The notes under the pieces were generated by a model. That model ran no database searches. It was given only the letters and a program-made list of their open reading frames with translations, and had not been told where the DNA came from. Source: Fodinibacter sp963811825 (lineage in GTDB: Bacteria; Actinomycetota; Actinomycetes; Actinomycetales; Dermatophilaceae). From it: DNA of 64,000 bases. The position numbers and the translations under genes were made by a program. The DNA is taken from contig CAWESS010000032.1 of assembly GCA_963811825.1 (NCBI GenBank), positions 62,001 to 126,000 of the forward strand, written 5' to 3'. Shown in pieces: positions 1 through 8,744 of the stretch (position 1 is its first letter; every line of letters starts with the position of its first letter).

Positions 1-1300
1 CCATCGCGCGGGTGATGGCCTGGCGGATCCACCACGTCGCATAGGTGGAGAACTTGTAGCCCTTGGTGTAGTCGAACTTCTCGACCGCACGGATGAGGCC
101 GAGGTTGCCCTCCTGGATCAGGTCGAGGAAGAGCATCCCGCGACCGGTGTAGCGCTTGGCCAGCGAGACCACGAGGCGCAGGTTGGCCTCGAGCAGGTGG
201 TTCTTGGCCTTCTTGCCGTCCTGGGCGATCCACCACAGCTCGCGCTTGAGCTTCATGTCGATCTTCTCGCCCGAGTTCAGCTTCTCCTCGGCGAACAGGC
301 CGGCCTCGATGCGCTTGGCGAGCTCGACCTCCTGCTCGGCGTTGAGGAGGGCGACCTTGCCGATCTGCTTGAGGTAGTCCTTGACCGGGTCGGCGGTGGC
401 GCCGGCGGTGACGACCTGCTGGACCGGTGCGTCGTCCTCGTCGTCATCGCGCAGGACGAACCCGCTCGTCTCGGTCTCGGGCTCGGCCGGCTTCTTGGTC
501 TCGCCGTCCTCGTCGTCGTCGTCGACGTCTTCGGCCTCAGTGGCGGCGGCCTCGGTCTCGGCGGCAGCGGCCTTCGCGGCGGCGCTCCGACGAGGCACGG
601 TGGTCTTGGCCGGCGTGGCCGCTCCCCCGGCAGCAGCCGAGGCAGCCTTGCGGGTCGTCGTCGCCCGCGCAGCGCGCGGCGCGGCCGTCTTGGCCGCAGC
701 CGTCTTGCTGGCGGCGGTCTTGCTCGCGGCTGCCTTCGTCGCGGCCGCCTTGGCCGGAGCAGCCTTCGTCGCAGCCGCCTTGGCCGGAGCAGCCTTCGTC
801 GCAGCCGCCTTGGCCGGAGCAGCCTTCGTCGCAGCCGCCTTGGCCGGAGCAGCCTTGGTCGCCGCGGCCTTGGTCGCTGCCGTCTTGGTCGTCGCGGCTG
901 CACCGTTGCTGGCGGCGGTCTTGCTCGCCGCTGCCTTGGCCGGAGCGGCCTTCGTCGCGGCGGTCTTGGCCGTTGCCGTCTTGGCCGCAGCAGCCTTGGT
1001 CGCCGGCTTCTTCGCAGCCGCAGGGGCCTTCGTCGACGCCGAGGCAGCAGCCTTCTTCGTGGTGTGGGTCGTGGCCGCAGCCACGCCGATCGTGGACTGG
1101 TCCATGACGACCTCGATGCCGTGCTGTCCGAGGGCGCTCAGGACGACGCGTCCCCGCTTGGGCTTGACCTCGGCGGCCTGCATGGCGTGTGCGACCTGCT
1201 CACCGGTCACCGAACCAGCGGCTGTCCCGATGCGGACGAGGGCCTGAAGCGCCTCGTGGGAGAACTCCGGAGGGAGAGCGCCGAGCTCGGAGGATTTCAT
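1..1300 (-). CDS. rpoD: RNA polymerase primary sigma factor, N-terminal part (cut by window edge)
   Basis: Directs RNA polymerase to housekeeping promoters. About 433 codons are visible from ATG at 1300; the gene runs off the left edge inside sigma region 2. Residues 1-60 are a short conserved head, about 65-215 are an Ala/Lys/Thr-rich low-complexity stretch, about 240-290 are acidic (runs of Asp/Glu), and the sigma-70 core begins near residue 305 with DPVKDYLKQIG. Region 2 is unmistakable at about 390-433: DLIQEGNLGLIRAVEKFDY, then YKFSTYATWWIRQAITRAM. This is the layout of actinobacterial SigA/HrdB. Regions 3 and 4 lie outside the window. The Shine-Dalgarno before 1300 is weak; a strong -10 box lies about 155 bases upstream. 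Confidence 0.96.
   Translation of the reverse strand, partial: MKSSELGALPPEFSHEALQALVRIGTAAGSVTGEQVAHAMQAAEVKPKRGRVVLSALGQHGIEVVMDQSTIGVAAATTHTTKKAAASASTKAPAAAKKPATKAAAAKTATAKTAATKAAPAKAAASKTAASNGAAATTKTAATKAAATKAAPAKAAATKAAPAKAAATKAAPAKAAATKAAPAKAAATKAAASKTAASKTAAAKTAAPRAARATTTRKAASAAAGGAATPAKTTVPRRSAAAKAAAAETEAAATEAEDVDDDDEDGETKKPAEPETETSGFVLRDDDEDDAPVQQVVTAGATADPVKDYLKQIGKVALLNAEQEVELAKRIEAGLFAEEKLNSGEKIDMKLKRELWWIAQDGKKAKNHLLEANLRLVVSLAKRYTGRGMLFLDLIQEGNLGLIRAVEKFDYTKGYKFSTYATWWIRQAITRAM
751..840 (-). repeat. Three perfect 30-bp tandem repeats inside rpoD
   Basis: Units 751-780, 781-810 and 811-840 are identical; 16 bases of a fourth copy follow to about 856, and a diverged copy precedes. 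On the coding strand each unit encodes ten residues of the type KAAATKAAPA, so copy-number change keeps the frame. The repeats lie in the disordered basic region ahead of the sigma core. Confidence 0.9.
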
Positions 1301-1453
1301 GGACACAGGCGACACCAACAACCTTTCGTCGCGGAAGACCGGTGTCCGGGCGCGCAGAGCAACGCCGGGGCCGGCTTGGGGGGAGGTCCTGTGCGACACC
1401 GTTTCGTCCGACCGTGGGGGGCTGGGCCGGGGCGTGACCAGGTGCGCTCTCAC

Positions 1454-1459
1454 ATTATA
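1454..1459 (-). promoter_or_regulatory. Consensus -10 box of the rpoD promoter
   Basis: The minus strand reads TATAAT exactly here, in an AT-rich patch (TTTTATAATG) that stands out in GC-rich surroundings. No good -35 hexamer is visible 16-18 bases upstream. It would give an rpoD leader of about 150 bases. The rest of 1301-1550 holds no convincing gene. Confidence 0.6.
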
Positions 1460-1550
1460 AAACGCAAGAGCCGATTCCGGCACATCGCACCACCGCGGCG
1501 CGCCCTCCAACGGCGTGGGACACCGAGCTAGCCGGGGGCCTGACCGGCGG

Positions 1551-1946
1551 TCAGCCCTTGACGGCGAGGACGGCGCAGGGAGCGTCGAGGAGGATGCGCT
1601 GGGCGTTCGAGCCGAGGATCAGCTTCCCGACAGGGGTGCGACGGCGCAGCCCGATGACGATGAGGTCGGCATCGGTGTCGTTGGCGACCGCGATGAGGTC
1701 CTCGGCAGGCTCGTTCCCGCGCACGAGCTGGCGGACCTCGAGTTCGAGGCCATAGCCGCTCAGCTCGTCAGTGACCCGCTGCAGCTCGGCCTCGGCGGCC
1801 TGGCTCGTGTCGTCGTCGAAGTCGCGACCGCCGCGGTTGGAGTTGATGACGATGAGCTTGGACCGGCGCAACCTCGCCTCCTCGACCGCTCGGGCGAGGG
1901 CCGCTCGCCCTTCCTTGGTCGGAACGAACCCGACGACGATGGTCAC
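1551..1946 (-). CDS. Universal stress protein family (UspA-type)
   Basis: A 131-residue single Usp domain. It begins MTIVVGFVPTKEGRAAL (first beta strand with the conserved Val/Gly) and ends with the nucleotide-binding segment VGKLILGSNAQRILLDAPC, close to the ATP-binding Usp signature G-x2-G-x9-G-S. I chose GTG at 1946 because AGGAGG lies seven bases ahead of it; the longer frame upstream has no family similarity. Such cytosolic proteins bind ATP and respond to stress or stationary phase. It stands alone between rpoD and metX on the same strand; a GC-rich inverted repeat overlaps its stop codon and may terminate transcription. Partner and precise role are unknown. Confidence 0.88.
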   Translation of the reverse strand: MTIVVGFVPTKEGRAALARAVEEARLRRSKLIVINSNRGGRDFDDDTSQAAEAELQRVTDELSGYGLELEVRQLVRGNEPAEDLIAVANDTDADLIVIGLRRRTPVGKLILGSNAQRILLDAPCAVLAVKG

Positions 1947-2010
1947 GATGTCCTCCTGTGGTGCTGACGGCATTGTCTTCACCGGCGACGTTACCGCAGT
2001 CGTTGAGCCC

Positions 2011-3141
2011 TCAGGCAGTGCCCAGCGCACGAGAGATGACCGCGCCCACCTGGTCGGTCTCGATGAGGAAGCCGTCGTGGCCGTGGCGCGACTCGATGAC
2101 CGACAGCTCGGTGCCGACGCGTGCCGCCGCGATCTCCTCGGACAACCGCAGCGGGTACAGGCGGTCGGTCGTGACCCCGGCCACGTGCAGCTCACCCGGG
2201 AACGCGGCGAGCGCACTGGCGACACCGCCTCGACCCCGCCCGACATCGTGGCTGTTCATCGCCTCGGTGAGCACGACGTAGCTGTTGGGGTCGAACCGCC
2301 GGGACAACTTGGTCGCGTGGTGGTCGAGGTAGCTCTCGATGTCGTAGCGCCCACCACCTCCGAGCGGGTCCTCCCCCGCCCTCGGCGACCGCCCGAAACG
2401 TTCGTCGAGCTCGCCCTCGTGCCGATAGGTGGTGTGCGCGATCCGTCGCGCGATCCCCATCCCGGTGACCGGCCACTCGTCGGCGTCGTAGTAGTCGCCG
2501 CCCCGGTAGGCGGGATCGGACCGGATGGCGAGCAGCTGCGGCAGGCACCACGCCACCTGGTCGGCCGTCGCGTACGCGGTCGAGGCGAGGACGAGGGTGC
2601 GCTCGACGCGGTGCGTGTGACCTGTGGCCCACTCCAGCGCCCGCATCCCGCCCATCGACCCGCCGAGCACGCCGTGCCACCGCTCGATGCCGAGCGCATC
2701 GGCCAGGGCCGCCTCCGCGGCCACCTGGTCGCGGATGGTGATGAACGGGAACCGGCCTCCCCACGCTCGCCCGTCCGGATCGGGGGATGCCGGGCCGGTC
2801 GTGCCCTGGCACCCACCCAGGACATTGCTCGCGACGACGAAGAGGTGGTCGGTGTCGAGCGGGGCACCGGGGCCGATGAGGCTGGGCCACCAGCCGGGTG
2901 AGGCGTGGCCCGGACCGGCATCCCCGACGACGTGGCTGTCGCCGGTCAGGGCATGCTCGACGAGGACGGCGTTGTCACCGGACGGCGAGAGCGTCCCCCA
3001 CGTCTCGTAGGCGACGGTGACGTCGGACAGCACCCCACCGCGCTCGAGGTGCAGGTCCCCGACGGCCGCGAACCGTCGGTTGCCCACCGGGTCGCCGGGG
3101 CGCCAGACCGCCGAGGTGGACCTCGTGGGGGTGGCCGTCAT
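2011..3141 (-). CDS. metX: Homoserine O-acetyltransferase
   Basis: Transfers acetyl from acetyl-CoA to homoserine, the committed step of methionine synthesis by direct sulfhydrylation. The 376-residue alpha/beta hydrolase has the family oxyanion region LVEHALTGDSHV, the nucleophile serine in GGSMGGMRALEW, and Asp and His of the triad in TTDRLYP and SRHGHDGF. Length is typical. ATG at 3141 is preceded by GAGGAG ten bases upstream; a frame continuing to 3255 is leader RNA. A SAM-IV riboswitch occupies that leader, so high S-adenosylmethionine should switch the gene off. Its pathway partner metY lies 12 kb away behind the same type of switch. Confidence 0.95.
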   Translation of the reverse strand: MTATPTRSTSAVWRPGDPVGNRRFAAVGDLHLERGGVLSDVTVAYETWGTLSPSGDNAVLVEHALTGDSHVVGDAGPGHASPGWWPSLIGPGAPLDTDHLFVVASNVLGGCQGTTGPASPDPDGRAWGGRFPFITIRDQVAAEAALADALGIERWHGVLGGSMGGMRALEWATGHTHRVERTLVLASTAYATADQVAWCLPQLLAIRSDPAYRGGDYYDADEWPVTGMGIARRIAHTTYRHEGELDERFGRSPRAGEDPLGGGGRYDIESYLDHHATKLSRRFDPNSYVVLTEAMNSHDVGRGRGGVASALAAFPGELHVAGVTTDRLYPLRLSEEIAAARVGTELSVIESRHGHDGFLIETDQVGAVISRALGTA

Positions 3142-3177
3142 CACAGGTGCTCCTCGGACATCGCGCTTGCCGCACCG

Positions 3178-3270
3178 GTCGGGGCACGGCCAGGTCATCA
3201 CCCGGGGCACCCCACCGCGAGGAGGGTTGCCGCCCAGCAAACCGGGGTTTGGCACTGGGACTCATGACCG
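3178..3270 (-). promoter_or_regulatory. SAM-IV riboswitch upstream of metX
   Basis: The minus strand opens with GGTCATGAGTCCCAGTGCC and continues through AACCCCGGTTTGCTGGGCGG, CAACCCTCC, GGTGGGGTGCCCCGGGTGA and GACC. This is the conserved S-adenosylmethionine-binding core of the actinobacterial SAM-IV class. The near-identical element before metY (16372-16470) supports the call. It ends about 35 bases before the metX start and covers no clear terminator, so control of ribosome access is likely (inference). TACCAT just upstream on this strand is a plausible -10 box. Confidence 0.9.
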
Positions 3271-3324
3271 GCATCCATGGTAAACCGGCGGCGCGGGCTG
3301 CGGCTTCCCCCGTCCGAGTGACGG

Positions 3325-4438
3325 TCAGCCCGCGCGACCCAACCGTTGCGCCCCTCCCGGGGAGTCAGCGTCCCGCTCGGGCAGCGGAAACCGGATGCCG
3401 TTGTCGATGAGCCGCTCGAGCAGCTTGGCGAGCCGGTAGTCGGGCACGAGTCGCAGTGCCCGCTCGACGGCCGCGCGTGCGACGGTGCCGTCGCCACCGG
3501 CCCAGGCCACGTGCGCCACCACCGTGCACACCGCGGCGGCCTCGCCCGGGGCCTCGTCCGGCATGCACCGGCACAGTGCCAGGAGGCGTTGGAGCACCTC
3601 GTCGCGGCCCGTGGGCTCCACCGACTCGAACCCCATCCCGCCCCACGTGGGCAGCGACGACTCCAGCAGACGGACCACGGGCGCGTCGAGGTCCTCGACG
3701 GGCAGGACGCCGGGCGCCAACCACGCGATGAGCGCGTCGCGCCAGGCGATGTCCCGCAGGCCGAGCGCGAGGTCGGCAAGCAGGGACTGCGGTCGCGGGC
3801 ACGCCCCAACGCGGCCGAGACCCGGCGTCGTCGGTGCGCGGTCGGCGGAGCACCTCGGCCCAGGCAGCTACGGAGCGGCGGCGGAGGCGACGACCCGGCA
3901 TCCGGTCTCGCTGCACGATCGCGGCCGCGACCCCCCGGCTCACGACCGGATCGGGCTCGACGAGTCCGTCGACGGCGTCACGCGAGCCCAGCGGTGAGCG
4001 TCCTCGCGCGACGAACTCGGCGACCCCGGGCACGTCGGCCGGCTCGGGCAGCACCACCCCCTCGGGTGGGCAACAGGCCTTGGAGCAGCGCGGCGAGAAG
4101 CGCCGGCCGTCACGCACCACCGTGACGTCGAGCACCTCGACCCCGGCCCGCTCGAGGTGCTCGGCGACGCGGAGCACCGTGGAGCGGGCGGCATCGGGTT
4201 CGTCCTCGAAGCCGACGACGATGACCGAGCTCGCGCCGTCACGCACGAGCGGGCCGACGAGCCCGGAGGCCACGGCGTCCTCGTGCCCCGGAGGCGGGAG
4301 GTCGGCCCGGGCCACGAGCCCGAGCAGACGGCCGCGGATGGAGACCGCCACGACGCTGTCGCGTGGGTGGTAGCCCAGGTGGTACGGCAGGACCGTGACG
4401 ATGTCGTCCGGCCCGCGAAGGGTGATGTCTGCTGTCAT
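3325..4438 (-). CDS. DUF4192 family protein, one frameshift
   Basis: The N-terminal frame (ATG at 4438) begins MTADITLRGPDDIVTVLPYH, the hallmark opening of actinobacterial DUF4192 proteins, with further family features such as LGYHPRDSVVAVS. Around 3800-3840 the frame is lost, and the family C-terminus continues in another frame: PQSLLADLALGLRDIAWRDA, LAPGVLPVED, then a helical repeat ARAAVERALRLVPDYRLAKL. Total span is 1,114 bases, one more than a multiple of three, so a single inserted base explains it. A repaired product would have about 370 residues. The function of DUF4192 is unknown. Either a sequencing error or a recent mutation. Confidence 0.8.
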
Positions 4439-4563
4439 GCGGACACGCTCCCCCGACAGTCGGGGGACGCCGAATCGAGCACGTTCAGACCTGTGGACAA
4501 GCGCCCATCAGGCAGGGACGTCGCCCGGGTGTGGACGACCGCCCCCGCAACGACGCGGGCGCG

Positions 4564-4989
4564 TCAGGGGACGACGTTCCCGCGCACCGTGTCGAACCGG
4601 GTGTCGAGCGGCGTGTCCGACGGCGCGGAGTACCCCGGCGTCGCGGCGTACGCAGGGGCGACCTGGGCGAGCTCCCATGCGAGGAACGCCTCGGTCTCCT
4701 CGACGAACTGGGTGGCCAGCCAGCTCATCACCAGCGCGTCGTCGGCGAGGCCGGCCAGGAAGACGAACTCGGGGATGAGGTCGATCGGCGACACGATGTA
4801 GGCCACCGCTGCCGCCATCAGGGCCAGCCGCCCCTTGGTGATGCCCGTGTACTCGCCCGTGACCGCGGCCCGTACGAGGCGGGGCATGGCGCCGGCGCGC
4901 TCACCGAGCGACGGGCCGCCCGGACGCACGGCAAGGCGAATGGCGTGGTAGACGGCCGCGACGGCCGCGAAGCGCTTGGGTGATGCCAT
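4564..4989 (-). CDS. DUF1232 (YkvA-type) membrane protein
   Basis: A 141-residue protein with the DUF1232 core KGRLALMAAAVAYIVSPIDL, followed by IPEFVFLAGLADDALVM; YIVSPIDLIPE is the diagnostic motif of this small membrane family. One to two hydrophobic segments span about residues 52-90. Start ATG at 4989 has AGGAGG seven bases upstream. It follows DUF4192 and EcsC genes on the same strand but with separate spacing, so co-transcription is uncertain. Biochemical function is not established for the family. Confidence 0.85.
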   Translation of the reverse strand: MASPKRFAAVAAVYHAIRLAVRPGGPSLGERAGAMPRLVRAAVTGEYTGITKGRLALMAAAVAYIVSPIDLIPEFVFLAGLADDALVMSWLATQFVEETEAFLAWELAQVAPAYAATPGYSAPSDTPLDTRFDTVRGNVVP

Positions 4990-5114
4990 GGGATCCTCCT
5001 GGGGCGAAACCGGTCACTCGTGGGCCTGGGTGCGTCACGCGTGCCGATGTGCTCAACGATTGACGCACGGCGTGCGATTCCCGTTCCCGCGTCGGGCGTG
5101 ACGTACGCCTCGCG

Positions 5115-5879
5115 CTACCGGTCGAGGGCGGGTCGTTCCGACGGGGCCGCCACGGCCGGCGCCACCCTCGGGAACTGGTCCTTGGCGTGCTTCGCGAAGC
5201 GGCTCAGCATGTACGCGTCCAGGCCACCACCGATGGCGCCGCCGATGACGGGCACCAGTCGGCCGAGACGTGCGAAGGACTTGGTGCCGACCTGTGCGAG
5301 CAGCCGGAACCCGATGCCCTTCTGCACGACCATGAGGACCGGCCCGGGCAGACGCTGCACCGCGAGGTGGGACAGCGTGCCGCCCGGCACGACGACGTTG
5401 GCCTTGCGCAGCAGGTCATCGGCATCGGCCCCGACCAGCGTGAGCAGCACTGCCGTGCGGATCTGCTCGGAGGTGAGGTCGTACCCGCGCACCTTGGCGA
5501 TGGAGGCCGTCATCCGGGTCGCGAGCAGGTAGAAGGCCAGCAGGTTGACGGGCAGGGCCACCGGCATGGTGACGAACCCGCCGAGGCTCGTGACGAAACC
5601 GGACGCGGCGCCCTTGGTCACGTGGCTGCGCACGATCGCGGCCACCGCCGCCTCGACGTCACCGTCGTGGGCCCGCAGCGCCTCGTCGGCCTCGTAGGCG
5701 GCCGAGTCGAACCAGCCCTTGCCGTCGACGCCGAGGTCGAGGATGTTCTGCACCATCTTGGTCGACTGCCGGCCGAGCACCCCCTCGTCGGCCCCACCCG
5801 CCTGGGCCTGCTCGAGGGCGCTCTTGACGTCCTTGACCGCGTCGCTCGTGCGTCCCCCATCGATGCCGGGAAATGCCAC
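5115..5879 (-). CDS. EcsC family protein
   Basis: A 254-residue protein with the EcsC layout: a hydrophilic N-terminus, the hydrophobic stretch FVTMPVALPVNLLAFYLLAT, a helical core (YDLTSEQIRTAVLLTLVGAD) and a Gly-rich hydrophobic C-terminal segment VIGGAIGGGLDAYMLSRFAK. EcsC of Bacillus is named from its operon with an ABC transporter, but this copy has no transporter beside it. GTG at 5879 is chosen because CAGGAGG lies six to seven bases ahead. Probably membrane-associated; function unknown. Confidence 0.85.
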   Translation of the reverse strand: MAFPGIDGGRTSDAVKDVKSALEQAQAGGADEGVLGRQSTKMVQNILDLGVDGKGWFDSAAYEADEALRAHDGDVEAAVAAIVRSHVTKGAASGFVTSLGGFVTMPVALPVNLLAFYLLATRMTASIAKVRGYDLTSEQIRTAVLLTLVGADADDLLRKANVVVPGGTLSHLAVQRLPGPVLMVVQKGIGFRLLAQVGTKSFARLGRLVPVIGGAIGGGLDAYMLSRFAKHAKDQFPRVAPAVAAPSERPALDR

Positions 5880-6000
5880 GTCGTCCTCCTGGAGCCTGGC
5901 CGGCGCGGCCCGTGCGGCACGCTGGCGTCAACTCGTCATCCTGCCACGCCGATGCTCCCCTCCGGCCGCCACTGACGCACCCTCCGCCTACGCTGCAGCG

Positions 6001-7702
6001 ATGATCCCCGGAGCCGTCGCGGCGCTCGCCGTGACCCCTCACGGCTCCGGGCCGCGGCATGCCGCGCTGCTCTTCGAGGGCCGGTGCCAGGTGGTGGCCC
6101 TGGATCAGGCTCCGGATGCCGTCCGCGCCCTCGAGGCGCGCGCCTCACCTCGCTGGGTCTGGTGGGCGGCGTCGGATGCCGCGGCCCCCCTGGTCGAGGC
6201 GGACCTCACCCTCGCTCGGGCCTGGGACGTGGCCGAGGCGCACCGGCTGCTGCACGGCGGGTGGAGCGCGACCGCCGGCCAGTGCTGGGCGGCCGCGCAC
6301 GGCATCCCCGTCGACGCGGTGCCGGCCCCACCCACCGGTGACCTGTTCGAGTTCGCGGCCGACCGCGAGGCCCTCGCCGCCGACACCCTCGTCGACGGTG
6401 ACGGGCACCTGCGCGGCGACCACGAGAGCTGGCGGCAGCGACCCGCACCACCTGCAGGCGTGGGCGCAGGCGGCGCTGGACACGGCGCACCTGCAGCACG
6501 ACACGGCGGCCGCGACGTCGGTGCGCCTGCCGGCCACGGTGTACTCGGAGTCGGCGGCGGCACTGCTCTGCCTCGAGCTGCAGCGTGACGGGCTGCCCAT
6601 CGACCGCGAACGCATCGAGCACCTCATCACGGGGGCTGCGGGGCCACGGCCGGCCACGGACGCCGACGAGGCGGCATCCCGGCGGGTGCGTGACGCACTC
6701 GTGCTGCGGCACGCGCCGGGGCGCGAGTCCACGGACCTGCGGAACCCGGCGCAGGTGCGCGAGCTGCTCGCGGCCGTCGGCGTCGACGTGCCGAACACGC
6801 GCAAGTGGGTGCTCGAGCCGTATCGGGCGGTGCACCCGCTCGTCGACGCCCTGCTCACGTGGCGGCGCGACGAGCGGATCGCCACGACCTACGGCTACCG
6901 CTGGCTCGACGCGCACGTCGGTGCCGACGACCGCCTGCGCGGACGGTGGACGGCCTGCGACGGCGCCGCCGGGCGGATGACCGCCGAGAACGGGCTGCAC
7001 AACCTGCCTGCGGCGCTGCGACCCGGCGTCGCGGCGCACCCCGGGCACGTCTTCGTGCGGGCCGACCTCGGGCAGATCGAGCCCCGGGTGCTCGCGGTGG
7101 TGAGCGGGGATGCCGTGTTCGCGGCCGCCACGCAGGCCGACGACCTCTACGCGCCGGTGGCCGCGCGGCTCGGGGTGGAGCGTCCGGTGGCCAAGATCGC
7201 CGTGCTGGCGGCGATGTACGGCCAGCGCAGCGGGGCCGCGGGTGAGGCGCTCAAGGGGCTGGAGCGGGCCTACCCCGTGGCGATGGGGCTGCTCGACCGG
7301 GCCTACGCCTCGGGGGTGCGGGGTGCGCCGCTGCGCACGTACGGGGGGCGGCTCATCCCGACGGCCAGCGTGCTGGCGGGTGCGGGTGTCGGGGTGGACC
7401 CGGCGCTCGACGCCGCCCGCGGGCGGTTCGCGCGCAACGCGATCATCCAGGGTGCGGCGGCCGAGCTGTTCAAGGCGTGGGCCGCCACGGTGCGGGCGAC
7501 GACACGAGACCTCGGGGCGCAGGTCGTGCTGTGCCTGCACGACGAGCTGCTGGTGCACGCGCCCGCCGAGCACGCCGACGAGGTGGCGGCCCGGGTCGAC
7601 CGGGCGCTGCAGGACGCGTCACGCCGGTGGGCCGGGGGCGCCCCGGTGCGGTTCGTCGCGGACACCTCGGTGATCCACCGGTGGTCCGAGGCCAAGGACT
7701 GA
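6001..7702 (+). CDS. Bifunctional 3'-5' exonuclease/DNA polymerase (PolA-like), one frameshift
   Basis: An actinobacterial paralogue of DNA polymerase I lacking the 5' nuclease. The N-terminal frame starts MIPGAVAALAVTPHGSG at 6001 and carries the degenerate exonuclease-like domain to about residue 145. Around 6440 the frame shifts and the polymerase domain follows: motif A as RADLGQIEPRVLAVV, motif B as KIAVLAAMYGQRSG, motif C as CLHDELLVHAP. Span is 1,702 bases (one over a multiple of three), giving about 566 residues if repaired, normal for the family. No Shine-Dalgarno is seen; TACGCT at 5989-5994 would start transcription at or beside the ATG, so translation may be leaderless. Family role in repair is inferred. 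Confidence 0.85.
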
Positions 7703-7715
7703 GCGCTCGGACGGG

Positions 7716-8633
7716 TCAGCTGGTCTCGTCGTCGGCCACGTGGCGCAGGAAGTTCTCGAAGTCGGCGCCGAGCTCGTCGGCCGACGGCAGCTGCGAGGCC
7801 TCGGTCGCGAGCAGGCTGGGGCGCTGCTTGCCCTCGAGGTAGGTGTCGTACTGCTGCTCCAGCGCCGTGACGACGGCGCGGGCGTCGTCGTTGCCCTCGA
7901 CCTCGGCGGCGATGGCCTGCTGGTTGCTGCGGGCGCGCAGCACGAGGTCGTCGTTGGGCAGGTTGAGCCCGGTGACGTCGACGACGGCGTTCAGGGCGGC
8001 GAGCGCACCCTCGGCCCACTCGGCGCCGGCGAGGTAGTGCGGCACGTGGATCGCGAAGCCGACGGCCTGGTGGCCGGACTCGCCGAGCCGCATCTCGAGC
8101 AGCGCACCGATCGACCCGGGCACCTGGACGCGCCCGAACGGGGAGACGGTGTCGCCGATGAGCGAGGTGTCGGTCGCGTGCGCGGTCATGCCGACCGGGC
8201 GGGTGTGCGGCACCGCCATGGGGATGCCGTGCGTGTGGACCACCAGCGTGATGCCGAGCCGCACGACGAGCTCGCGCACGGCCTCGATGACGCGCTCCCA
8301 CTGGTAGTCGGGCTCGGGGCCGGTGAGCACGTAGTAGGTCTGGCCGTCGCGGTCGGTGAGGCGGTGCAGCAGCATCGTCGGGTCGTCGTACTCGACCCAC
8401 CGGTTGGTGTCGAAGACCATGGCCGGGCGGCGGCCGCGGTAGTCGAGCAGCTGGTCGACGTCGAAGGACGCGACGACCTCGGGCTCACCGGTCTCGAGGA
8501 GGTGCCCGCCGAGGACCGACTGGATCTGGCCGGCGTCGACGAACGCGCCGAGCGTCACGACGAGCACGCCGGGCCGGGGCACGGAGTGGTCTGCGTCGGT
8601 CTCGAAGCGGTAGAGCGCGGAGGGGTTCAGCAC
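7716..8633 (-). CDS. PAC2 family protein
   Basis: About 305 residues with the PAC2 fold: opening MLNPSALYRFE, then GVLVVTLGAFVDAGQIQSVL, the YRGRRP segment, and VVHTHGIPMAVPHTRP. PAC2 resembles eukaryotic proteasome-assembly chaperone 2 and is common in actinobacteria, where its role is not fixed. GTG at 8633 is preferred over GTG at 8648 because related proteins begin at this point and GAAAGG sits seven bases ahead. The C-terminal 60 residues are acidic and helical. The gene converges on the polymerase-like gene, with 13 bases between stops. Confidence 0.87.
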   Translation of the reverse strand: MLNPSALYRFETDADHSVPRPGVLVVTLGAFVDAGQIQSVLGGHLLETGEPEVVASFDVDQLLDYRGRRPAMVFDTNRWVEYDDPTMLLHRLTDRDGQTYYVLTGPEPDYQWERVIEAVRELVVRLGITLVVHTHGIPMAVPHTRPVGMTAHATDTSLIGDTVSPFGRVQVPGSIGALLEMRLGESGHQAVGFAIHVPHYLAGAEWAEGALAALNAVVDVTGLNLPNDDLVLRARSNQQAIAAEVEGNDDARAVVTALEQQYDTYLEGKQRPSLLATEASQLPSADELGADFENFLRHVADDETS

Positions 8634-8744
8634 GGCACGGCCTTTCACGGGTGGAGCTCGTCTTTCCCCTGAACGTCCGGGTGCCCCCGCGGGATTCCCA
8701 CCTGGGGGGCCTGCCTGCCCCTGTCCACCCCGACCCGCCCGTGG

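Noticed and set aside
751..856. 30-bp tandem units considered as CRISPR repeats
   Set aside because: No spacers; the units are adjacent and encode an Ala/Lys repeat in rpoD.
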